This document shows positions 15,041 to 22,400 of a stretch of 64,000 nt of DNA, piece after piece. A model generated the notes under the pieces. The model was not told where the DNA came from and did not search any database. It worked only from the letters and a program-made list of their open reading frames with translations. A program made the translations under genes and the position numbers. The stretch is from Prevotella sp. P6B1 (GTDB taxonomy: Bacteria; Bacteroidota; Bacteroidia; Bacteroidales; Bacteroidaceae): contig NZ_JNKF01000010.1 in NCBI RefSeq assembly GCF_000702825.1, positions 1 through 64,000 of the forward strand, in the 5' to 3' direction. Within the stretch, counting starts at the first letter, position 1; each line of letters begins with the position of its first letter.

Positions 15041-17017
15041 ATGAAACAGTATCTATACCTATTACTTTTAATCATTACCCTAACCATCACAGGCAAGGGA
15101 AGTATTTACGCAAACGAGATAGAACAGGAGTTGGCGCAGCGCCTACAGGCGGCACAAGTCAGCGGTGACGACTCTGCTTTCTACGATGCCCACCAGACCA
15201 TGCTCGACTACCAGATGCGCCACCAGGCGTGGGATAAGTACTACCGTGTATGGATGACCCGTGTGATCTACGATGTGAACAACAAGCACTTCCACCGCGC
15301 CTTCACCCAGATTCACCGTCTCACCGACGATGTGCGCCAACGCCATCAGGAAAAATACCTCTACATATCCAACATGTGCCTGGGGTTCTTCTTCAGCGGC
15401 CGGAACCAGCCAGAGATGGGCGAGACCTACTTCCGTCGTGCCCTGAAAGGTGTTGATGCCGAAAAGGAGCCCGTATCCGTATTCAACTGCTACCTGTCAC
15501 TGTCGCAGGTGCTCAGCTTCAAGCGCCCCGTCGAGGCGATGGCCTGTCTCGACAGTCTGCCGAAACAGATGCTTGAAAACCCCATCTACGACAGTGGTGT
15601 ACTGGGCTACCGGTGTATCATTGCCAGCCGACTGGGCGACCGTCCGGCGTTCAACCGCTATTTTGCACGCTACGACAGCATCCGTCATAATAACCCTGCT
15701 GGCTTTAACGCCGCCAACCTGCAGCAGGTAATGGTATGCCACTACCTGATGCTCAACGACTACAAGCAGGCACTGGCATGGTGCGACTCTGTCAGTGTGC
15801 CACAGATGGCCAACGAGCTGCGACTCGACATCTATGAGAAGATGGGCGACTGGCAACGGGCCTTCCGTGCAGCCGAACTGAAAGACAGTCTGGAACAGAA
15901 CGACAACCGTGAGGTGCTGGAAGAATACCTGATGGAAGTGACCCACGACATCGACCTGCTGACGGCCGAACAGGAGAAGGCCGAACTGCGCCGCAAACAG
16001 CTGATGAGCCTGGGATTGATGGCAGCCGTCATCATCGCCCTGCTGATAGCAGTACTGATATACCGCTACTTCAAGAACCTGAAACTGAAGGAGCAGTTCC
16101 TGCAGCTGCAGGAGGCACGCCGTAGCACCGAGGCCGGTCAGGCCATCCGCCGCGCCTTCGTCACCGCCATCCAGAACAAGCTCCAGTCGCCTATCAACGT
16201 GCTGCTGAACTACGCCCGTATCTTCAACGATCCTGAGTTCAGGCTGAAGCCCGAGGAGCGTAGCAAGCGCTACAGCGACATTGTAGCCGCAGCCCACAGC
16301 ATCGAATCGCTGATGGATCCCGTGCTCGACTCGTTTGCCTTGGGCGACTCCGGCATTACCGAAGAAGAGAAACGCATCTGCCAGGATGCCCTCCGCTCAC
16401 CATTGGTAACACTGATCGGTTCGGCCGAGGTCATCATCGACGCTGATGGGCAGATACCACACGACGAGTATATGAAAATGCGCGAGGAAGTGGGCCGCAA
16501 TGCCTATCTGGTGGCCACCTCTACCCGCAAGCTGCTGCTGTTCAGCCTCTATGGCGATAACATGCCCGTTGCCAAGAACTATGAGATTGGGCTGAACGAG
16601 ATGGTACGCACCATCCTGAACAGCTACGACCTGCACTTCCGCACCAAGCCGAAGGCCATCGAGTTCATGACGGATGTAGCCGACGAGGTGACCATCCGCA
16701 CCAACACCCTCCTGCAGGAGCTGATGAACTGCCTGCTCGACAATGTGGTGAAGTATGCCGTTGGCAATTCGCTGATCCTGAGTTGCCACGCCGAGGCCAA
16801 TGGCACCTATTCGATAGCTGTAAGCAACGAGGGCATGCCTATCTCTGTCGAGGATGTAGAGCGTATCTTCGTACCTTTCGTACGCCTGTCACCCGATGAG
16901 CACAGCTTAGGTATTGGATTGCCACTGGCACGCAGTCTGGCCGTCTCTATGGGCTACACCCTGACCATCGACACCACCTACAGCCAGGGCGCCCGTTTCG
17001 TGGTGAGCGGATTGTAG
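15041..17017 (+). CDS. TPR sensor with histidine-kinase-like domain lacking phosphoacceptor His
   Basis: The 658-residue protein has a signal peptide (1-24), a tetratricopeptide-like periplasmic domain (about 30-310), a membrane helix (about 322-342), a coiled coil and a cytoplasmic kinase-like part. Two stretches resemble the HisKA motif, AIQNKLQSPINVLLNY near residue 374 and QDALRSPLVTLIG near 447. At the position of the phosphorylated His they carry Asn and Asp respectively. The ATPase domain (about 545-658) keeps an N-box-like LLDNVVKY, NEG in place of the G1 motif, and GIGLPLAR. It may phosphorylate another protein directly, or be a pseudo-kinase. Its architecture mirrors the SpoIIE phosphatase upstream. 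Confidence 0.8.
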   Translation: MKQYLYLLLLIITLTITGKGSIYANEIEQELAQRLQAAQVSGDDSAFYDAHQTMLDYQMRHQAWDKYYRVWMTRVIYDVNNKHFHRAFTQIHRLTDDVRQRHQEKYLYISNMCLGFFFSGRNQPEMGETYFRRALKGVDAEKEPVSVFNCYLSLSQVLSFKRPVEAMACLDSLPKQMLENPIYDSGVLGYRCIIASRLGDRPAFNRYFARYDSIRHNNPAGFNAANLQQVMVCHYLMLNDYKQALAWCDSVSVPQMANELRLDIYEKMGDWQRAFRAAELKDSLEQNDNREVLEEYLMEVTHDIDLLTAEQEKAELRRKQLMSLGLMAAVIIALLIAVLIYRYFKNLKLKEQFLQLQEARRSTEAGQAIRRAFVTAIQNKLQSPINVLLNYARIFNDPEFRLKPEERSKRYSDIVAAAHSIESLMDPVLDSFALGDSGITEEEKRICQDALRSPLVTLIGSAEVIIDADGQIPHDEYMKMREEVGRNAYLVATSTRKLLLFSLYGDNMPVAKNYEIGLNEMVRTILNSYDLHFRTKPKAIEFMTDVADEVTIRTNTLLQELMNCLLDNVVKYAVGNSLILSCHAEANGTYSIAVSNEGMPISVEDVERIFVPFVRLSPDEHSLGIGLPLARSLAVSMGYTLTIDTTYSQGARFVVSGL

Positions 17018-17100
17018 ATAGATGCCTCGGCGGGTTTGTTCAGATTCCTCCTTTCTTTACTCGGGATTCAAATCCGCCACTTGTAGTTAGCCAAAATGAA

Positions 17101-19188
17101 TCAGTCGGCTATCACGGTGAATCCCTCGCGGGTTGTCACGTTGCGGTCGTCGCAGCGCCAGTGGATAGTGAACTTCCTGATGCCCCACGACCTGGCGTAG
17201 CTCTGCAGGATGTCCACGTTATTATCCATGATATCCTTCGATGCCTTGACGATATAGCCGATGGTATTCAGACTGGTAGCCGTCTTGTCGGCTATCTTGA
17301 AGTTGCTGGCATAGAGGTCGGGGAAGGCGTTGCGGATGTTCGACTCCAACTCGCCCTGTGCCCCCACAACAGGCGAAGCCACCCATTCATCGATGGTGAC
17401 ATACATGCGCCACGACTGCATGGCGCGGTTAGGCTCCAGCAGCTCATGGGTGTAGGTGGCACCGCCATCATTGTCGTAAACATATTTGTGTGGGGCATTC
17501 TTATAGCCGTTTTGTTTCTTATATACATACAGCAACGAAGCTGTTTGAGGCGCTGAGGTGATGTTGACGGTGTACTGTCCTGATGGATTATCCACCGACC
17601 AGCATATCTCCTGACTCACATCGGCATCGTTCACCAGAATGGCAGCAGGCGAGCGGTGACAGTAGTAAATGGTGCTGCCAACATTCTCGTAATACTGCGG
17701 CAGTGCGCCCGTATAGGTCCACGATACCTTTGTACCTGCCGTGTTCTTCTTTACGCCCAACTCCTTGTTGGTTTGCGCCATGCCCACCGAGAACGATGAG
17801 CCAGTGGTGGTACCCACCGAGTAGCTGCCGCCAACGCTGAAGCTGCCCATAGGTCCCGAAGCATTGGCTCCGCCACTGAACCCCCATGTGATGCCTACAG
17901 TCTCCGTCTGAGCGTACGACGAGCCTGTGGTGACGGTGGTGGTCGACGAGTTATTGTCGGTGTTGGGTGCTGCTGCCTCCAGGTGTATGCTGCCGCTACC
18001 AGTGAGATCCATCGAGGTGTCGTACTTCGAGAGGAAGGCGCCATACCAGCGGTTATATTCGCCGAAGTTGGTAGCTGAGTACCAATAGTTATCTCCTTGT
18101 GTGGGGTAGAATATCTTTGATCCATAGCGATCGCCCATGCTGAGGGTGACGTTCTGTTTCAGGTAGTAGTAGTCCTTGTTGGTATCCATATTGTGCACGC
18201 CCCACGAACTGATTTTCATATTGATACGGTTGTAGCGCCTATACGAGTAGTTGTCCGAATCCAGGAAAAAGATATCGCCGTTGTAGGTGAATGTCTCGCT
18301 GGCATCCATCAGCTCGTTGATGTTCACACTGCCGCCGGCGCGGGTGATGGGGCGGCGGGCAGCAGCCTCTTGCTCCTGTTCTGTGTCGTTCAGCCACTGT
18401 GCAGCTGCGTCGGCCAGCGTGCCGCTGATGGCGGCTGTGCGCTCAACATGACTCGTCACGGCCTGGGGCTGAGTGGTGTTACCATCGCCATCGCTCTCAC
18501 TGACGTACGAGGTAAACTCCTCCTCAAACGGTTCCTGCATGAAGTAATCGTTGGGGCCCATGATAATCAGCTCGGCAAAGGCATCGCTCAGCTCGCTGGC
18601 AGCTCTGGTTCTGGCCACATGCTGCATGGTGGCCATACGTGCCTTCGCACGCTCCACGCGTAGCGAAGTGCGTGCGGCATCACCTGCCTGTTCGTTAGTC
18701 AGGTCAAACAGTTGTTGCATGAATTCCTCTTCCTGTGTGGCCAGTGCTAACAAATAGGTCAGCGCAAACATGCCGGCCTGCTCGGTAGTGGGATTGGCAA
18801 TGCAGATGTAGCCACCGTTCATGGTGAGGCGGACCGCAGCCTTCATCACCTCGGGGTCTAACGCTTGTCCAAGGTTGTCGAACATAGAGCCTGCCAATAT
18901 CACCATGCGGGTGTCGGCATCAATGCTGGCAGTGGTCTTGGGCAGGCGCTTTACGAGTGCAGCCCCTGTCGTTCCCTCCTCGAATGTGCCAATCACAGCT
19001 GTGGGCACATCGGCAGTCACGTACACGCTCATCTGGTCGGTAGTAGGCTCTGCATCCTTGCTGGTTTGTACAAAGTTCGCCATGTCGGGCGTCACCGGAT
19101 TGTCGTCCTCAAAACATGATGTAAGACTGATCCCCGCAGTCATCATCAGGGCGAGTGTCAGATAATAAGGTCGCATTGTTTTCATCAT
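17101..19188 (-). CDS. Lipoprotein with leukocidin-like beta-hairpin stem (candidate pore-forming protein)
   Basis: The 695-residue product has a lipoprotein signal with lipobox ISLTSC, ending in the first 25 residues. ATG 19188 was chosen because the upstream frame lies in leader DNA. The N-terminal half is of unknown fold. Around residues 415-480 there is a Gly/Ser/Thr-rich alternating segment (GSFSVGGSYSVGTTTGSSF is part of it), followed by VSWTYTG. The pattern resembles the membrane-inserting stem and the following strand of staphylococcal leukocidin-type toxins. The protein could be a surface pore-former or a structural relative without pore activity. It has its own promoter and no obvious partner gene. 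Confidence 0.55.
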   Translation of the reverse strand: MMKTMRPYYLTLALMMTAGISLTSCFEDDNPVTPDMANFVQTSKDAEPTTDQMSVYVTADVPTAVIGTFEEGTTGAALVKRLPKTTASIDADTRMVILAGSMFDNLGQALDPEVMKAAVRLTMNGGYICIANPTTEQAGMFALTYLLALATQEEEFMQQLFDLTNEQAGDAARTSLRVERAKARMATMQHVARTRAASELSDAFAELIIMGPNDYFMQEPFEEEFTSYVSESDGDGNTTQPQAVTSHVERTAAISGTLADAAAQWLNDTEQEQEAAARRPITRAGGSVNINELMDASETFTYNGDIFFLDSDNYSYRRYNRINMKISSWGVHNMDTNKDYYYLKQNVTLSMGDRYGSKIFYPTQGDNYWYSATNFGEYNRWYGAFLSKYDTSMDLTGSGSIHLEAAAPNTDNNSSTTTVTTGSSYAQTETVGITWGFSGGANASGPMGSFSVGGSYSVGTTTGSSFSVGMAQTNKELGVKKNTAGTKVSWTYTGALPQYYENVGSTIYYCHRSPAAILVNDADVSQEICWSVDNPSGQYTVNITSAPQTASLLYVYKKQNGYKNAPHKYVYDNDGGATYTHELLEPNRAMQSWRMYVTIDEWVASPVVGAQGELESNIRNAFPDLYASNFKIADKTATSLNTIGYIVKASKDIMDNNVDILQSYARSWGIRKFTIHWRCDDRNVTTREGFTVIAD

Positions 19189-19218
19189 CAAAATTGTTTT
19201 AGGTTTTAATTCTTGCTG

Positions 19219-19250
19219 CAAATATACGCACTTTTTTCCAATCTTCCAAA
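19219..19250 (-). promoter_or_regulatory. Promoter of the leukocidin-like lipoprotein gene
   Basis: On the minus strand TTTG (19250-19247), 20 bp, TATATTTG (19226-19219) is an exact Bacteroidota promoter match. The start codon at 19188 lies about 30 bp downstream. Confidence 0.75.
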
Positions 19251-19277
19251 CAACTATACAAGTTTTTTACGTTTGAT

Positions 19278-19308
19278 AATGCCTCGCATGGTGGTGATGC
19301 GAGGCATT
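19278..19308 (-). terminator. Hairpin after the small HTH gene
   Basis: A perfect 12-bp stem AATGCCTCGCAT (19278-19289) / ATGCGAGGCATT (19297-19308) with a 7-nt loop lies just beyond the HTH gene's stop. The following minus-strand sequence is only modestly T-rich, so termination is likely but not certain. The stem shares the GCCTC/GAGGCATT pattern with the argF' terminator. Confidence 0.65.
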
Positions 19309-19314
19309 TGCTTG

Positions 19315-19530
19315 CTAAACTTTCAGCTTGTCTAACGGATAACCATCAAATAGCGCACTCAATGGCACATCGAGCGCCGCAGCAAAGCGTTCCATCACAT
19401 TCACGCTCGGATTGCCGCGTCCGCAACTGATGGCGTTAACATACTGTCGAGTTACATTTAACTGCCTTGCTAAATCACTGTCGGTCATATTCTTCTTTTG
19501 AAGAATGGCCTTGATATTAGTAGCTTTCAT
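19315..19530 (-). CDS. Small XRE-family HTH regulator
   Basis: The 71-residue protein is essentially one Cro/C1-type helix-turn-helix domain. The DNA-binding segment is DSDLARQLNVTRQYVNAIS, followed by NPSVNVMERFAAALDVPL, a typical pattern. The start at 19530 (MKATNIKAIL) was preferred to a longer frame that would extend into poorly coding DNA. It is a single gene transcribed toward the lipoprotein gene, with a hairpin between. Target unknown. Confidence 0.82.
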   Translation of the reverse strand: MKATNIKAILQKKNMTDSDLARQLNVTRQYVNAISCGRGNPSVNVMERFAAALDVPLSALFDGYPLDKLKV

Positions 19531-19754
19531 GTTGAAAACATTTTCTACTTTCAGACACCATTGTCTGCAAATGGTTGGCAAAGTTACAATTAAAAGATCA
19601 ATTATTGACGATTATTCGAGATTCTGCCAGAATCAAGAAACCTCAGAGGTTTCTTTCTTGTAATTCTGCGCAAAATACCGGCTAAAAAAAATGTTTTCGC
19701 TTGTTTCATATAGTATCTTTGCAGTGTGTTTCAACACCCCGCAACCAGGTTTTA

Positions 19755-21197
19755 TTACTTGATGGCCTTGGAAATAATCTCGGCCATTTTCTTGGCGCCC
19801 TCCTGGTTGGGGTGGATACCGTCAGCAACCATCTTATCGCCATCGTTGAGCATCAGCGTGTGGAGGTCGATGACCTGTAGTCCGTACTGGCGTGCCACCT
19901 CCTGCAGGATGGGGATGATCTCGTTGGTAATCACCTGATCGTTGATCTTCCATGTAGGCTTGAAGGCTGGGATGGGTGTGCAGAGCAGAATCTTAGGACC
20001 GGCAGGCTGGGCAGCGACCTTGGCCTTCTTGCCCTTCTTCTTGGCGGGCTGAGCCAGATCGGGGCGCAGGGTGAGAATCATCTGCTGCAGATCGGCCTTG
20101 AACCCGGCACCATACTGCCAGTTCTCGGGCTTCGAATCGTTGGTGCCTAACTTGATGACCACTACATCGGGCTTGAAAGCCAGAGCATCGCGCCACGCCA
20201 GCTCGTTCATATAAGGGAAGTCGCCCTTGTTGAGCATGGTGCGCGAGCTGACGCCGAAGTTCTTCACCCAGTAGCCATCGCCCAGCATGCCCTGCAGCTG
20301 TGCGGGATAGCCGTACTTGGTGCGCATATCGATGCCGAAGCCATCGGTGATGCTGTTGCCGATACAAGCCACGCGCACGGCATCCTGCTTGGGCGCGGGG
20401 ATTGACTTGAGCCAGTTGCCTAAGTCCTGCAGCAGCTGGTCGTGGTATTTGAACCAAGGGCCGAAGCCGAAGCCATGATCGCCCGAGGGGTAGATGAACA
20501 AGGAGCACTCGTTGCCGGCACGACGCATGGCCGAATAGTACTGCACGCCGTTGGTGACAACAGGCACCAGGCGGTCGTCGTTAGCACTGATGATGCAGGC
20601 TGGCGGTGTGAGGTGGCTGCGCACGGCATTCTGGGTGGAGTACTGACCTACCAGTTTGGGGTCCTTATGTCCCTCCTCGCCCAGGAAGTTGATGCACGAC
20701 CACTTGTGGGAGATGCGCTCATCCATCGAGATGACGGGGTAGAAAAGAATCGAGAAGTTAGGACGCACCTCGAAAGGCGACATGGTAGAGATGACCGACG
20801 AGAGATGGCCGCCTGCCGAGAAGCCCATGATACCCACATCGTTAGGATTGACGCCCCACACCCGGGCCGAATCGCGCACGGTGCGGAAGCCCTGCTCTAC
20901 ATCGCTGATGGGGATAGAGCGGTCGCCATTGGGCAGGCGGTAGTTCACCACGAAATAGGCAATGCCCTGGCGGTTCATCCAGTCGGCAGCTAATGTACCC
21001 TCGTGGGTATTCGACAGCATGGAGTAGCCACCACCGGGCACACCCACGATAGCACGGCCCGAAGGTGCCTCGGGCAGGAAACACACCATCTGCGCCTTAC
21101 CGTCGGCAGTCAGGTTCAACGTAAACTTCTTAGCGGTCTGTGCCTGCATGGTCATCGCAAAGGCCAGCAGACCAAAGAGGAATAGTTTTCTGTTCAT
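19755..21197 (-). CDS. Two-domain secreted esterase (alpha/beta hydrolase plus SGNH)
   Basis: The 480-residue exported protein (signal MNRKLFLFGLLAFAMTMQAQ) joins two ester hydrolases. The N-terminal alpha/beta hydrolase has the oxyanion motif PGGGYS near residue 54, nucleophile S127 in GFSAGGH and a C-terminal SGDHGFG histidine. The C-terminal SGNH domain has block I GNSITDG with S282, GTNDS in block III and DGIHPN near the end. A basic KKKGKKAK insert lies inside the second domain. Such combinations remove acetyl or aromatic esters from plant glycans in rumen and gut Bacteroidota. The glycosidase genes nearby support a role in hemicellulose deacetylation; the exact ester is not known. Confidence 0.87.
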   Translation of the reverse strand: MNRKLFLFGLLAFAMTMQAQTAKKFTLNLTADGKAQMVCFLPEAPSGRAIVGVPGGGYSMLSNTHEGTLAADWMNRQGIAYFVVNYRLPNGDRSIPISDVEQGFRTVRDSARVWGVNPNDVGIMGFSAGGHLSSVISTMSPFEVRPNFSILFYPVISMDERISHKWSCINFLGEEGHKDPKLVGQYSTQNAVRSHLTPPACIISANDDRLVPVVTNGVQYYSAMRRAGNECSLFIYPSGDHGFGFGPWFKYHDQLLQDLGNWLKSIPAPKQDAVRVACIGNSITDGFGIDMRTKYGYPAQLQGMLGDGYWVKNFGVSSRTMLNKGDFPYMNELAWRDALAFKPDVVVIKLGTNDSKPENWQYGAGFKADLQQMILTLRPDLAQPAKKKGKKAKVAAQPAGPKILLCTPIPAFKPTWKINDQVITNEIIPILQEVARQYGLQVIDLHTLMLNDGDKMVADGIHPNQEGAKKMAEIISKAIK

Positions 21198-21255
21198 AGT
21201 TCAATTTGTTATTGTTAGAAGGATCATATTTATACAATATTGATTAATTTGCGTG

Positions 21256-21287
21256 CAAATATACACATTTCGTGTGAAGTTTGCAAA
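21256..21287 (-). promoter_or_regulatory. Promoter of the two-domain esterase gene
   Basis: On the minus strand TTTG (21287-21284), 20 bp, TATATTTG (21263-21256) matches the consensus exactly, about 60 bp before the ATG at 21197. Confidence 0.75.
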
Positions 21288-21306
21288 TAAATCGCAAAAC
21301 TTTATG

Positions 21307-21314
21307 TAAATTTG
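21307..21314 (+). promoter_or_regulatory. -7 box upstream of the threonine aldolase gene
   Basis: TAAATTTG lies 30 bp before the start at 21345. A TTTG at 21280-21283 is 23 bp away, slightly longer than the usual spacing and overlapping the opposing promoter, so the two divergent promoters may interfere. Confidence 0.5.
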
Positions 21315-21344
21315 CATCCAAAATGACAAATAACTAATAAGCAT

Positions 21345-22373
21345 ATGATTTCATTCGAATGTGATTATAACAACGGGGCACATCCAAAAGTGCTGGAGAA
21401 CCTCATCAGATACAACGACGCCAAACCCACACCCTACGGTTTCGACGAGTTCAGCGAGCGCGCCAAGGAGCGTATCCGCGTGGCTTGCGGACTGCCCGAC
21501 GCCCAGATATTCTTCCTGACAGGCGGCACCCAGACCAACGCCACCACCATCGACTCAATGCTGTATCAGTACGAGGGCGTGATCTGTGTGGGCAGCGGAC
21601 ATATCAACGTGCACGAGGCGGGCGCCGTGGAGTTTACAGAGCATAAGATCATCACCATTGCCGATAACAACGGTAAGATGGAGGCCAAGACACTCGACAA
21701 GTATCTCGACGACTATATGCACGACGGCAACAAGGACCACGCCGTACACCCTGGACTGGTGTATATCACCTTCCCCACGGAGTTAGGCACGCTCTACACC
21801 GCCAGAGAGCTCGACGACATCTATCAGGTGTGCCAGCACTACGAGATACCACTGTATATCGACGGTGCCCGTCTGGGCTACGGACTAATGGCCGAGGGCA
21901 ACGATATCAGTCTGCCCTACCTGGCACGCCACTGCGATGTATTCTATATCGGCGGCACAAAGATAGGCGCCCTGTGCGGCGAGGCGGTGGTGTTCACCCA
22001 TCAGAACGCCCACAAGCACTTCTTCTCTATCCAAAAGCAGCACGGCGCCGTGATTGCCAAGGGGGCGCTCAACGGTCTGCAGTTCGATGCGCTGTTTACC
22101 GACGACCTGTACTTCAAGCTCTCGGAGCACGCCATCAAGATGGCCATGCGCATGAAGCAGATATTCATCCGCAAGGGCTTCGAGTTCTATGTCGACTCGC
22201 CCACCAACCAGCAGTTTGTGATCATCGACAACGAGCAGGTAGAGAAGCTCGGCCAGAAGATGCGCTTCACCCACTTCGGGCAGGCCGACAAGCACCACAC
22301 CATCTGCCGCTTCGTGACCAGCTGGGCCACTACCGAAGCTGAACTGGACGAACTGGAACGAATATTAGACTGA
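21345..22373 (+). CDS. Threonine aldolase family PLP enzyme
   Basis: The 342-residue protein belongs to the beta-eliminating lyase/low-specificity threonine aldolase group, which splits L-threonine (or allo-threonine) into glycine and acetaldehyde. It has the PLP lysine at K206 in GGTKIGALCGEA and the segment IYQVCQHYEIPLYIDGARLG just before it, in which the aspartate contacts the cofactor. It sits 27 bp before the GH9 gene in the same direction, so they may share a transcript, though their functions are not obviously related. Confidence 0.88.
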   Translation: MISFECDYNNGAHPKVLENLIRYNDAKPTPYGFDEFSERAKERIRVACGLPDAQIFFLTGGTQTNATTIDSMLYQYEGVICVGSGHINVHEAGAVEFTEHKIITIADNNGKMEAKTLDKYLDDYMHDGNKDHAVHPGLVYITFPTELGTLYTARELDDIYQVCQHYEIPLYIDGARLGYGLMAEGNDISLPYLARHCDVFYIGGTKIGALCGEAVVFTHQNAHKHFFSIQKQHGAVIAKGALNGLQFDALFTDDLYFKLSEHAIKMAMRMKQIFIRKGFEFYVDSPTNQQFVIIDNEQVEKLGQKMRFTHFGQADKHHTICRFVTSWATTEAELDELERILD

Positions 22374-22400
22374 ACTCCAATAAATATCAAACTAAAAACG

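Noticed and set aside
15041..17017. Ordinary sensor histidine kinase
   Set aside because: Neither HisKA-like segment has His at the phosphoacceptor position, and no response regulator gene lies adjacent.
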